From Bifidobacterium erythrocebi (GTDB lineage Bacteria; Actinomycetota; Actinomycetes; Actinomycetales; Bifidobacteriaceae), in contig NZ_JAAIIF010000017.1 of assembly GCF_012932675.1 (NCBI RefSeq), positions 1 to 52,298 of the forward strand: a DNA stretch of 52,298 nt, written 5' to 3'. The translations under genes were made by a program, and so were the position numbers. This document shows positions 23,618 through 33,282 of the stretch, piece after piece. Position 1 is the stretch's first letter, and each line of letters begins with the position of its first letter. Below the pieces are notes generated by a model. It made no database searches, was not told the origin of the DNA, and saw only the letters and a list, made by a program, of their open reading frames with translations.

Positions 23618-26173
23618 CTATTTGACGCCAGCCGAGCCGGTCATAGCCGAGCCAGGCACGCCGGCCGAGCCGGCTGCCATACCGGGCCTACCAGCCGAAC
23701 CGGCACTGCCGACACCAGCCGCACCAGCAGCACCAGCAGCACCAGCACCGCCAGCCACACCGCCCCCGGCAACACCAGTGCCAGCCACGCCAGCACCAGC
23801 AGCACTGCCAGCCATACCAGCAGAACCAGCCGCACCAGCCCCGCCAACGCCATCGTCAAGATGCGTCAACGGCAGCACAATGGTGAACGTCAAACCGCCG
23901 CCCGGCGTCTCCGTGGCGCAGATGAAGCCCTGATGCGCCTTCACCACCGACAGCGCGATGGCAAGGCCCAAGCCGGTTCCGCCCTTGGCACGCGCACGCG
24001 AGGGATCCGCGGTGTAGAAGCGTTCGAACAGCTGCGAGCGCGTCTCTGCCGGCGCCCCCGGCCCATGGTCCTCGAATCGCAGCACGGCGTACGCGGTTCC
24101 GGTGGACATGCTTTGCCCGACTTCGGCCGCGTCGAGGAACTGCCGCAACGAGGCGTCGCTGGGTGGCAAGGTGGCCAGCGTGTGCTGGTCGATCGAGGCG
24201 AGCATGGTGCCCATCGACACGCGTACCGGCGAATCGGATGGCGTGTAGCGGTGCACGTTGCCGATGATGTTCGTCACCACCTGGCGCAGTCTGGAGGCGT
24301 CGCCGATCAGACTGATCGGCTGCAATTGCCCGTCCTCGACTTCCAGCGTGCAGGGATGTTCGCCGTCGGCCGGCTTGAGCACCACGGTGCCGCGCGTGAC
24401 TTCGCGTTCGGGGTCGAGCGCGTGCAGGTCGTCGGTCGCGTCCGCCACCAGCGAGGTGAGCGACACCTGCTGCGTCATGTCGATGCCACGGCCTTCGTCC
24501 AAGCGCGCGAGCGAGAGCAGGTCTTCGACGAGCACGGTCATGCGCTGGCTGGAGCGTTCGATGTGGGCGATGGATTCGTCGGCGCGTTCCAACGCTCCCG
24601 GCAAATCGCGCTGCATGGTGTACAGCTCCGCATACCCGTGGATCGCGGCGAGCGGCGTGCGCAGTTCGTGGCTTGCGTCGGAGACGAAGCGCTTCATTTT
24701 CTCGGTGGTCTGCTCCTGCTCGTGGAAGCTGCGTTCGATGCGCGCGAGCATGGTGTTCAGCGAGGCGGAGAGCGAGCCGACTTCCGTGTTTTCGGGCGCG
24801 GGCGGCACGCGCTGGCTCAGGTCGCCGGCCGCGATCTGGGCGGCGGTTTTCTCGATGCGTTTCAGCGGACGCAGGGTGCGGCGGATGATGAGCGCGGAAA
24901 GCGAGCCGCCGAGCAGCACGATGGCGATGCCTACGGTGATGCAGTATTGGGTGAGGGTGTTGATGATGTCGATCTGGTCGGATAGCGACAGGCCGATGAA
25001 CACCACGCCTTTGACGGTTTCGTTGTTTTTGCTGTCGGGTTCAACCCATTTGAATGCGGCTACGCGCCATGGCGATCGTGCGGCCTGCAGCACGTTGCTT
25101 CTGGAGGCGAATCGGCCGCCTTCGCCGCCGTTGCCGCTGTTGCCGGTATCACCGTCGTCGTTCGGCACCGCGTCCACGCCGCCAAAATCGAATCCGCCGT
25201 TCGTATCGTTCGTCACGGTGCGCAGCACGGCTCCCGTGGTGAACGGCTTACCGTACATGTCGTCGGTGAGCTGGTCGTTGCTGGGCAGTTTGGGCATGGA
25301 CACGATGGAATTGCCGGCGAGACCCGCGACGGAAGGCACGAGCGGGGTACTTACTTTGCCGGTGAATTCGCCGTTTTCCACATAGCGCACTTGCAGGAAG
25401 TAGTTGTTGCCCATGCCGCTGGATTGGTTGTTGGAGCCGCGCAGCATGGTGGTGTTGCTCAGGATCAGCGAGCGCTGTGAGATGAGCTGGTTGTCGGTTT
25501 TCTGCAGCAGGTAGCTGCTGACCAGTTGGCGGATGGCGGTGGAGATGCCGACCGTGCCGACGATGAGCACGACGAGCGTGCAGGCCACGAGTTTGGTGCT
25601 CAGCGAGAACCGGTCGAATTTGTAGAAGAAGAGTTTGGCGAGCCTGCGATGCTTGGCTTTGAAGGCTTCCGCGCCGGCCGTCGCTGTGGCTTTGGCTTGG
25701 CGCGTGCCGGCCTGGCCTTGTTTGCAGAACCATGCGAATCGGCTCTTTTTGGGCGGATTGGAGGTTTTGCCCTGATCGGAGGGCACGCCTGGATTGTTTG
25801 GATTGGCCGGGTCGACCGGATTGGCGGGATTGATGGGATTAGTCGGATTGGTCGCTGCACCCTGGTTGGCGAACGGAATGCCGACCGTGGGCATGCCGTC
25901 GCTGGCGGGAGCGGCGGTTCCCTGCACGTTCCGCATAGCAGGGTCGGCAGAGCCTGCACCCGCAGATGCCGCATTGGCGGCGGCACCGGCTGGGGCACCA
26001 CCGCCAATGGGAGCATCCGACGCCGCCGGAACGGCCGCCGCAGCGGTCAGGCGCGTATCGGCATCGTTGGAATCATTCGAATCGTTCGGAACATTTGAGC
26101 CATTCGGCTCGACTGAAACATTCGAATCGTTCGGATTATTCGGAACGTTCGGTTCGTGTTGCGGTAACGTCAT
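23618..26173 (-). CDS. Two-component sensor histidine kinase (PhoR-like) with low-complexity ends
   Basis: An 851-residue membrane kinase. Residues 1-150 are a cytoplasmic, Asn/Pro/Ala-rich N-terminus. A membrane helix at ~193-213, an extracellular sensor region (~214-407) and a second helix (~408-430) follow, then HAMP, the dimerisation domain with phospho-acceptor His502 (SHELRTPL), and the ATPase domain with N-box (VVTNIIGN), G1 (EDHGPGAP), F (FERFYTAD) and G2 (GGTGLGLAI). The last ~55 residues are Gly/Ala/Val/Ser repeats (GVAGG-like), unusual for a kinase and encoded by repetitive DNA. The start overlaps the regulator stop by 4 bases (ATGA), so the pair is translationally coupled. The partner regulator resembles PhoP, suggesting phosphate or a related envelope signal. 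Confidence 0.93.
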   Translation of the reverse strand: MTLPQHEPNVPNNPNDSNVSVEPNGSNVPNDSNDSNDADTRLTAAAAVPAASDAPIGGGAPAGAAANAASAGAGSADPAMRNVQGTAAPASDGMPTVGIPFANQGAATNPTNPINPANPVDPANPNNPGVPSDQGKTSNPPKKSRFAWFCKQGQAGTRQAKATATAGAEAFKAKHRRLAKLFFYKFDRFSLSTKLVACTLVVLIVGTVGISTAIRQLVSSYLLQKTDNQLISQRSLILSNTTMLRGSNNQSSGMGNNYFLQVRYVENGEFTGKVSTPLVPSVAGLAGNSIVSMPKLPSNDQLTDDMYGKPFTTGAVLRTVTNDTNGGFDFGGVDAVPNDDGDTGNSGNGGEGGRFASRSNVLQAARSPWRVAAFKWVEPDSKNNETVKGVVFIGLSLSDQIDIINTLTQYCITVGIAIVLLGGSLSALIIRRTLRPLKRIEKTAAQIAAGDLSQRVPPAPENTEVGSLSASLNTMLARIERSFHEQEQTTEKMKRFVSDASHELRTPLAAIHGYAELYTMQRDLPGALERADESIAHIERSSQRMTVLVEDLLSLARLDEGRGIDMTQQVSLTSLVADATDDLHALDPEREVTRGTVVLKPADGEHPCTLEVEDGQLQPISLIGDASRLRQVVTNIIGNVHRYTPSDSPVRVSMGTMLASIDQHTLATLPPSDASLRQFLDAAEVGQSMSTGTAYAVLRFEDHGPGAPAETRSQLFERFYTADPSRARAKGGTGLGLAIALSVVKAHQGFICATETPGGGLTFTIVLPLTHLDDGVGGAGAAGSAGMAGSAAGAGVAGTGVAGGGVAGGAGAAGAAGAAGVGSAGSAGRPGMAAGSAGVPGSAMTGSAGVK

Positions 26174-26901
26174 GAGCGCGGCTCTCGAATCATGTAGCCG
26201 ATGCCACGCTTGGTTTCGATCAGCGGGGTCACCTTGTGCTTCTCGCCGTTCTCGTCAGTCACCTCGATTCCGTCGACCTTCTTGCGCAGATACGAGATGT
26301 AGCTTTCCACGATCGCGGCGTCCCCGCCCCAGTCGTACTGCCACACGTGATCGAGAATCTGAGCCTTGCTCAGCACACGGCCGGCGTTGTCCATCAGGTA
26401 ACGCAGCAGCTTGTATTCCGTGGGGCTCAGGTCGATGGACTGGCCTGCGCGGGTCACGTCGTGCGAATCCTCGTTGATTTCCAGATCGCCCACGCGAATG
26501 ATCGGATCCTCTTCGGTCTGCTCGCGCGTGCGGCGCAGAATGGCGCGGATACGGGCCACGACCTCTTCGAGACTGAACGGCTTGGTAACGTAATCGTCGC
26601 CGCCTACCGTGAGCCCCATCACCTTGTCCTGCGTATCGTCGCGGGCGGTGAGGAACAGGACCGGGGCGTTGATGCCTTCCTGGCGAATGCGACGGGTCAC
26701 GGTGAATCCGTCGATATCCGGGAGCATGACGTCGAGCACGATGAGATCGGGCTGGACTTTTTCAATGACTTCGATGGCTTCCGAGCCGGAGGCTGCGGTA
26801 GAGACTTCGAAGTTCGCGAAATGCAAGGATGCCACCAGCAGTTCGCGGATGGACGGCTCGTCGTCAACAACAACAATCGATGCTTCAGTAGGCTTGCTCA
26901 T
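26170..26901 (-). CDS. OmpR/PhoP-family response regulator
   Basis: A 243-residue DNA-binding regulator. The receiver domain (~9-120) has the acidic pair VVVDDE, phospho-acceptor Asp57 (LIVLDVMLP), LFLTARD and the KPFSLEEVVARI region. The C-terminal winged helix (~150-243) has LSPTEYKLLRYLM, HVWQYDWGGD and ETKRGIGYMI. The receiver is very like actinobacterial PhoP. The start is set at ATG 26901 because homology begins there; GGAGG lies only one base before it, so a start further upstream in the same frame (to 27045) cannot be excluded. It is first gene of the pair with the kinase. An 11-bp-period repeat just upstream may be its own binding site. Confidence 0.93.
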   Translation of the reverse strand: MSKPTEASIVVVDDEPSIRELLVASLHFANFEVSTAASGSEAIEVIEKVQPDLIVLDVMLPDIDGFTVTRRIRQEGINAPVLFLTARDDTQDKVMGLTVGGDDYVTKPFSLEEVVARIRAILRRTREQTEEDPIIRVGDLEINEDSHDVTRAGQSIDLSPTEYKLLRYLMDNAGRVLSKAQILDHVWQYDWGGDAAIVESYISYLRKKVDGIEVTDENGEKHKVTPLIETKRGIGYMIREPRS

Positions 26902-26923
26902 GCCTCCAGCATGAACCGCAAGT

Positions 26924-26951
26924 CTGTAGGTTTCCTGAATGTCTTCTGAAT
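26924..26951. promoter_or_regulatory. Pho-box-like 11-bp direct repeats upstream of the response regulator
   Basis: On the plus strand CTGTAG, CTGAAT and CTGAAT start at 26924, 26935 and 26946, exactly 11 bases apart with 5-base gaps. Regulators of the PhoP/PhoB family bind direct repeats of this period. The site ends 22 bases before the regulator start, so self-regulation is plausible. The repeat runs in the opposite direction to the gene. Confidence 0.6.
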
Positions 26952-27091
26952 TTTCATGCATCTTTTGCGATTGAATATATGGACGCGCCAATGCGGCGAC
27001 AGGTATGGGAAAGCCCGTGGCTGACCGCACGGATGCGGGTGCCACAGGACTTTTCTATTGGCTGCCTGATTGGGCGGGAACCTGAGAACGT

Positions 27092-28582
27092 TCAGTCCTC
27101 GTCGCCGGGCCGTTGCGTTCCGGGAATGAACGGACGCGCGAACATGGCCTCGATGTCGTCGGACACGGACTGATCCACGGAACCGTCGCCCGGCATGAAC
27201 GAGTCGCCCGCGTGGAACAGCGGTTCGGCGGTGCCGGTGGAAGCGGGCTCGGCATTCTCGGAGCCCTCGCTGCCGCCGTTGTCGTCAACGCTGTCGACGG
27301 ATTCTGCGGCGTTCTTCGGCTCTTCGCCGCTGCCGGCACCTCCGTGCCTGCGCTTTCTGCCGTGCCGCTCGCCGCCCTGCTCATCATCGGCCTTGCCTGC
27401 CTTGCCGAACAGGTGGAAGCCGGAGTGCTTCTTCTTTGCCTCGTGGGATTCGGCGGGCTGGGATTCGGCGGGCTGGGATTCGGCTGGTTCGGAACCGGCT
27501 GGTTCGGATTCGGACTTGACGGGTTCCGGTTCGGCTATTTCAGACTGCGCATCCGGCTCGGGCTGCGCATTGGACTCGGATTCCGGCATGAATTTGGTGT
27601 CCGCACCGGCGGTACTCAGAGGCTCGGCGAAAACAGTGGCCGTTTCGCCGGTCGCAGCATCGGCAGCACCTGCAACAGTCGTGTTTTCGGCGGCATCGAC
27701 GTTCTGTGCACTCGTGCCCTCATCATCAGCTTGCGCAACCGTATTGGTTTCAATGGCCGGCTCATCGGCCTTCTTTCTGCCCTTGTTGCGCCTGTCGCGG
27801 GAACGCTTGGCGGGCCTGTCTGACTTGGGCGAAGTCCCATAGCCGACCGCATGCCCCCTGCGGTTCGCCCTGGTGCGCTTGCCGGCGGCCGCACGCGCCG
27901 CATCCTGTTCGGCTTCCTTGCGCCTGCGGCTGTTGCGAACCACCACGAACACGATCGTGCCCACAATCAGCACCACCAGCACGCAGATCAGGGCGATTAT
28001 GCCCCACTTCGACAGCGACCACGACGTGGAGGTCTTCTTCAGCAGCATGATCTGGTCCATCATGGCGATCGCGGCACCGGACCAATCCTGCGCGCCGCTC
28101 TTCGCCAGCTTGTCGGTCGCGGCCTCGCTCAGCGAATCCACGGTTTTCGTGTTGCTCAGCCATGCATCGGAATTCGACGAGGCGACCACCACCAGCTTGC
28201 CGTCGCCGGAAGCCACCGCCAGCAGCACAGTGTTCGGCTTCGGGCTCAGCGATTCGAGCACGCCGCTCGCCCATTGCGTAGGCTTCACCTCGGTGCCGAA
28301 GCTCTCCACATACAGCAAGCGCACCGTGACGCCGGCCTGCTGCTTGGTTTCCTTGATCTTGTCGGTGACCGCGGAAACGTTTGAACCGAGCAGGTTCTGC
28401 GGATCGGTGATGTTCTCCGTAAGCGTTCCCTCGCCTTCGGCGAAGGCGCACGGGGTTATCCACAACGCGCACATCAGCGCAAGAACCATGCAAACAAGCC
28501 ATTTCGCGGCCTGCGACACGCCGATGCGGGGAGTTCCGACCACAGCACCTGATTTTTCGTCGTTCAACGCTTCGAATGTCAT
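27092..28582 (-). CDS. TPM-domain membrane protein
   Basis: A 496-residue protein. A signal sequence or membrane helix (~21-46, AAKWLVCMVLALMCALW) leads to an extracellular TPM domain (~50-185; motif VRLLYVESFGT, WSGAAIAMMDQI). A second membrane helix follows (~190-213), then a long basic and later acidic cytoplasmic tail rich in Glu/Ser/Ala with PAESQ repeats. TPM domains (Psb32/YgcG type) occur in envelope maintenance proteins; the role here is not known. The start is at 28582, where GGTGGAG is well spaced. It is the nearest gene upstream of the two-component pair on the same strand, but the 190-bp gap with its regulatory repeat suggests separate transcription. Confidence 0.85.
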   Translation of the reverse strand: MTFEALNDEKSGAVVGTPRIGVSQAAKWLVCMVLALMCALWITPCAFAEGEGTLTENITDPQNLLGSNVSAVTDKIKETKQQAGVTVRLLYVESFGTEVKPTQWASGVLESLSPKPNTVLLAVASGDGKLVVVASSNSDAWLSNTKTVDSLSEAATDKLAKSGAQDWSGAAIAMMDQIMLLKKTSTSWSLSKWGIIALICVLVVLIVGTIVFVVVRNSRRRKEAEQDAARAAAGKRTRANRRGHAVGYGTSPKSDRPAKRSRDRRNKGRKKADEPAIETNTVAQADDEGTSAQNVDAAENTTVAGAADAATGETATVFAEPLSTAGADTKFMPESESNAQPEPDAQSEIAEPEPVKSESEPAGSEPAESQPAESQPAESHEAKKKHSGFHLFGKAGKADDEQGGERHGRKRRHGGAGSGEEPKNAAESVDSVDDNGGSEGSENAEPASTGTAEPLFHAGDSFMPGDGSVDQSVSDDIEAMFARPFIPGTQRPGDED

Positions 28583-28712
28583 ACACTCCACCATACCGAC
28601 CGGCTCGGCTAAACGTCGACCGGCTCGGCAATAACTCCACAATGCACGCCAGATTGTCCGTATTTGACGGGTAGACAACGGCCCGTCAGGCGATTTGGAG
28701 CATTGGCCCGGC

Positions 28713-28845
28713 TTCCGTAGGTGGTTTGACCGTTCCGTAGGTAGTTGACCAAGTACACGGTGTTCGGAAAGCCGCTATTGTGCGGCTTTCTGAAATGCCG
28801 ATATCCCGGCCAACCACCTACAGAAGCCAAAAACCACCTACGGAA
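28713..28845. repeat. Symmetric inverted array of four 14-bp motifs around a hairpin
   Basis: TTCCGTAGGTGGTT occurs at 28713-28726 and, with one change, at 28733-28746. Its inverted form AACCACCTACGGAA occurs at 28812-28825 (one change) and 28832-28845. Each pair is spaced exactly 20 bases. In the centre a perfect 9-bp stem (GAAAGCCGC at 28767-28775, GCGGCTTTC at 28782-28790) has a 6-base loop. It lies in the divergent gap between the TPM gene and the WXG100 gene. It could be a paired operator (20 bases is two helical turns) or the remains of a small inverted-repeat element. Confidence 0.75.
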
Positions 28846-28849
28846 CCGG

Positions 28850-28871
28850 CACGGCGGGCGGACCCGCCGTG
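28850..28871. other. Hairpin in the leader of the WXG100 gene
   Basis: CACGGCGGG-CGGA-CCCGCCGTG, a perfect 9-bp stem with a 4-base loop, lies 66 bases before the WXG100 start. No T-tract follows, so it is more likely a leader structure or attenuator than a terminator. Confidence 0.5.
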
Positions 28872-28936
28872 ACAATCACCGCAACAACCCAAATAACCAG
28901 ACAAAACCTATACAACTGACACATAAGGAGACAATG

Positions 28937-29227
28937 ATGCCTCAGTATCAAGTCGATTCCGAACAGATCCAATCTTCCAGCGCGGCGGTGCAGGCCTCGG
29001 TGAGCCAGATCAGACAGGCGGTGGCCGGCATGTATTCCAATCTCAACACGTTGCAAGGCGTATGGCGCGGGTCGGCCGCAACGCAATTCAGTGCGGTCGC
29101 AGCGCAATGGCGGGCCGCGCAGCAGCAGATGGAGGCCTCGCTCGAATCGATCCAGCGGTCGCTGACGCAGGCCTCCACGGTGTATGCCGAGGCGGAGACG
29201 GCCGCATCCCGCCTGTTCGCGCAGTAA
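28937..29227 (+). CDS. WXG100 protein, type VII secretion substrate
   Basis: A 96-residue helical-hairpin protein of the ESAT-6/WXG100 family. W43-R44-G45 forms the turn motif (GVWRGSAA), the flanking helices are rich in Ala/Gln/Ser, and Y83-A-E-A-E87 matches the YxxxD/E export signal of mycobacterial-type ESX substrates. Usual family length is about 100. AAGGAG lies 6 bases before ATG 28937; ATG 28934 is possible but too close. It is a single gene between divergent TPM and convergent groEL; no EccC/FtsK-type ATPase or other secretion component is visible in the window. A 7-bp inverted repeat (29216-29222 and 29230-29236) straddles its stop codon. Confidence 0.92.
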   Translation: MPQYQVDSEQIQSSSAAVQASVSQIRQAVAGMYSNLNTLQGVWRGSAATQFSAVAAQWRAAQQQMEASLESIQRSLTQASTVYAEAETAASRLFAQ

Positions 29228-29280
29228 CAGCGCGAATGCATCGAAGTACTGCGGACTTAGTGACACGTTCTGCAGTGAAA

Positions 29281-29339
29281 GTGACAATCTCCGTGACTGA
29301 AGTGACAGAATCTGTCACTTCAGTCACGGAGATTGTCAC
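29281..29339. repeat. Dispersed GTGAC palindromic element, copy 3 (near-perfect 59 bp)
   Basis: Two exactly complementary 29-base arms with a single central base. Each arm is built from three GTGAC pentamers. Just outside, AGTACTGCGG (29246-29255) and CCGCAGTATT form a further pair with one mismatch. The element lies between the convergent WXG100 and groEL genes, beside but separate from the terminator at 29419. It is the best-preserved of three copies in the window. Confidence 0.9.
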
Positions 29340-29418
29340 GAACCCCGCAGTATTTGCACCAGGCGCGGGCGGTTGCAGCATCACGCCAGTCGCACAACAA
29401 CGGCCGCACAACAACGAC

Positions 29419-29455
29419 AATGGGCCTCCCGTGCACAATGCACGGGAGACCCATT
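29419..29455. terminator. Strong terminator of groEL, possibly bidirectional
   Basis: A 17-bp stem with one mismatch (29419-29435 and 29439-29455) and a 3-base loop. On the minus strand TGTCGTTGTTGT follows. It lies 75 bases past the groEL stop and could also serve the converging WXG100 transcript. Confidence 0.85.
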
Positions 29456-29530
29456 CGTTAGCTTTCAGAGTCCGCTGCGAGCGGTCTGAGCTGTATCAAT
29501 CCCTACGCGGGGCGTTGCCCAGCTGCGGGA

Positions 29531-31237
<1,707 letters not shown>

Positions 31238-31264
31238 TTATCACTCTCGCACCTTGAGTGCTAA
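31238..31264. promoter_or_regulatory. CIRCE operator 1 of groEL
   Basis: TTATCACTC-N9-GAGTGCTAA differs from the CIRCE consensus (TTAGCACTC-N9-GAGTGCTAA) at one base. It is the operator for the HrcA repressor, nearer to groEL of the two copies. Confidence 0.9.
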
Positions 31265-31272
31265 CTGTGAGA

Positions 31273-31299
31273 TTAGCACTCTCGGGGCGAGAGTGCCAA
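31273..31299. promoter_or_regulatory. CIRCE operator 2 of groEL
   Basis: TTAGCACTC-N9-GAGTGCCAA differs from consensus at one base. It lies eight bases from the first operator, and the two facing half-sites themselves make a further palindrome (31256-31281). Minus-strand promoter-like hexamers TTGGCA (-35) and GCTAAT (-10) overlap this site, so HrcA binding would cover the promoter. Confidence 0.92.
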
Positions 31300-31384
31300 C
31301 ACGAATCCGCGATTGCGCTCTCGGCGAGACGCGGGAAGCCGTGGCCCGGTACCGCAGCCAGGCGGTAATGGCGAAAACATGAAA

Positions 31385-31422
31385 CGGGGTCTGCGATCAG
31401 GCAGCCCCGATCACAGACCCCG
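31385..31422 (-). terminator. Terminator of the LytR_C-domain gene
   Basis: CGGGGTCTGCGATC pairs with GATCACAGACCCCG (13 of 14 bases) around a 10-base loop, followed on the minus strand by TTTCATGTTTTCG. It is about 90 bases past the stop codon at 31514. Confidence 0.8.
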
Positions 31423-31513
31423 ATACGCCATGGCTACCGCAACCGCAGCCCGCCGCCACACACGTCGTCAACACAACGGCCAGTTCAGCTCAGTTCGGCT
31501 GCCGGTCCAACCG

Positions 31514-32200
31514 TCAGTTCAGCAGAATGACCACGATCGACGCACCCAGGCCGGCAGTCTGCTGCACGTTGGAGATGCCCAGCGCGTTCGCCACGTCCTC
31601 GGCGGTGGCCTTATCCGCGTCGTTCTGGTACCAGACGACCGTGGAGGCGGGCAGCGTACCGCTCGGGTTCGAGGCCGCGACATTCGCATACCCGGCCTGG
31701 TTCAGCACGGCCTGCTTGGTGGCCGCGTACCCGCTGATTCCAGTGCCGTTGATCACGCGCACCGACAGGGAACGATCCACCTGAGCGGCCTGTTCCTGCT
31801 GCTGCTTGGCGGCCTCGTCCTCCTGCTGTTTCTTGGCGGCCGCTTCTTCCTGCTGCTTCTTGGCCGCTTCCTCCTGCTGCTTCTTTTCGGCGGCCTTCTT
31901 CGCCGCGGCCTTCTTTTCGGCCGCCTTCTTCTTAGCGGTGGTGGTCGTCTTGGTGGAGGTCTTGCCGGAAGTCTGCGAAGAGGTGGGAGACCACGGCCAA
32001 TGCACCTTGCTGAATTCACCGGAGAGCAGACCCCAAGCCATGAATCCGCACAGCGCCGCGACGACCACGACGATGACGAACGGCGCATACCGCGCGACGA
32101 CCGACCGCCTGCCGCGGTGCACGCCAGCGGGCCCCTTCGGCGGATTGTCGAACTCGTCCATCGCGTAAGACTCGATGCCGTTTCCACCAGTGCTCGTCAT
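31514..32200 (-). CDS. LytR_C-domain membrane protein with coiled coil
   Basis: A 228-residue protein. A short cytoplasmic part with basic residues leads to a membrane helix (~35-57, FVIVVVVAALCGFMAWGLL), a long Lys/Glu/Gln/Ala coiled coil of KKAAEKKQQEEAA-type repeats (~80-140), then an extracellular LytR_C domain (~145-228; VRVINGTGISGYA, TVVWYQN). LytR_C domains occur at the end of LytR-CpsA-Psr enzymes and alone in small actinobacterial membrane proteins; a cell-wall role is inferred. The start at 32200 follows AAGGAAAG at 8 bases. The open frame extends upstream to 32425 but that part has no supporting site. Confidence 0.88.
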   Translation of the reverse strand: MTSTGGNGIESYAMDEFDNPPKGPAGVHRGRRSVVARYAPFVIVVVVAALCGFMAWGLLSGEFSKVHWPWSPTSSQTSGKTSTKTTTTAKKKAAEKKAAAKKAAEKKQQEEAAKKQQEEAAAKKQQEDEAAKQQQEQAAQVDRSLSVRVINGTGISGYAATKQAVLNQAGYANVAASNPSGTLPASTVVWYQNDADKATAEDVANALGISNVQQTAGLGASIVVILLN

Positions 32201-32430
32201 AACCGTCTTTCCTTCCGTTTCACCATTCACCACCGAGTGTAACGGCACCGGCACCCACGTAGGGAACGTGCAGCGCAGCATGCACCGCATATGCACGAAT
32301 AATCGTAAATAAGCGCGAACAAGCGCGGGGCCGAGCCTGCGCAGCGCTGCGGACGGAGGCGGACGGCAGACGACAGACAAGCGCACCCGGCATACGCGAA
32401 TGCCGCGGGGTGCGTGCGGACGCATGCAGG

Positions 32431-32436
32431 TACAGT
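32431..32436 (+). promoter_or_regulatory. -10 box for a leaderless ung transcript
   Basis: TACAGT ends exactly 7 bases before the ATG at 32444, so transcription would begin at or next to the start codon. No ribosome binding site is visible, which fits leaderless translation. The same spacing is seen at moxR, coaBC and the sugar-binding lipoprotein gene. Confidence 0.6.
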
Positions 32437-32443
32437 GGGCGGT

Positions 32444-33142
32444 ATGACCGAAATCAAACCGTTGCGTGATTTAGTGGAAGCCGGCTGGGCGGATGCGCTG
32501 GCCGACGTCGAACCGCAGGTGCACCGCATGGGCCAGTTCCTGCGCGAGGAAACCCGCGCCGGACGCCCGTGGCTGCCGGCAAGCCGCAATATTCTGCGCG
32601 CCTTTACCATTCCCTTCGATTCGATCCGCGTGCTGATCGTGGGTCAGGACCCCTACCCCACGCCCGGTCATCCGGTGGGATTGAGCTTCTGCGTGGCCCC
32701 GGAGGTGAACCCGCTGCCGCGCAGCCTGGTCAATATCTATAAGGAGTTGACCGACGATCTGGGTGTGCCGATGCCGAGCAACGGCGACCTGACACCATGG
32801 ACCGAGCATGGCGTGATGCTGCTGAACAGATGCCTGACCGTGGGCGTGGGCAGGCCGAACAGCCACCAGGGCAAGGGCTGGGAGGAAGTGACCGAGGCCG
32901 CGATCCGCGCGTTGAATGCCCGTACGGACGAGAACGGCAAGCCCAAGCCGCTGGTCGCGATTTTGTGGGGCCGCAACGCGCAAAGCCTGGAGCCGCTGCT
33001 GACGAATGCGTTCATCATCAAGTCGCCGCATCCCTCGCCGCTGTCCGCCTCGCGCGGGTTCTTCGGTTCGCGCCCGTTCTCGCGTGCGAACGAGGCGCTG
33101 GTACGGATGGGTGCCGAGCCGATCGACTGGCAGTTGCCCTGA
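32444..33142 (+). CDS. ung: Uracil-DNA glycosylase, family 1
   Basis: A 232-residue DNA repair enzyme that removes uracil from DNA. The catalytic water-activating Asp69 is in [16 protein letters not shown]; the usual GQDPYH His is replaced by Pro, as is common in actinobacteria. The second signature HPSPLSA contains His196. The central LLNRCLTV and LWGRNA segments also match. Length fits the family (about 225). The start at 32444 is supported by the leaderless-type promoter. It stands alone between divergent LytR_C and the moxR operon. The last bases TGCCCTGA recur 23 bases downstream (33158-33165). Confidence 0.96.
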   Translation: MTEIKPLRDLVEAGWADALADVEPQVHRMGQFLREETRAGRPWLPASRNILRAFTIPFDSIRVLIVGQDPYPTPGHPVGLSFCVAPEVNPLPRSLVNIYKELTDDLGVPMPSNGDLTPWTEHGVMLLNRCLTVGVGRPNSHQGKGWEEVTEAAIRALNARTDENGKPKPLVAILWGRNAQSLEPLLTNAFIIKSPHPSPLSASRGFFGSRPFSRANEALVRMGAEPIDWQLP

Positions 33143-33269
33143 GCAGTTACGAGCGGCTGCCCTGACAGCGAACGGACGAACACGGTCGTGCGGCCCCGGC
33201 TGCGAGACCGCCCGCCCAGCATGAACGGAATCCCCAGCCCGCACCCAGCCAAGCGTCACCGCGCTTGGC

Positions 33270-33275
33270 TACCAT
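33270..33275 (+). promoter_or_regulatory. -10 box for a leaderless moxR operon transcript
   Basis: TACCAT ends 7 bases before ATG 33283. This supports 33283 as start over the in-frame ATG at 33274 or TTG at 33265, which would overlap the -10 box. Confidence 0.45.
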
Positions 33276-33282
33276 GGGGCGC

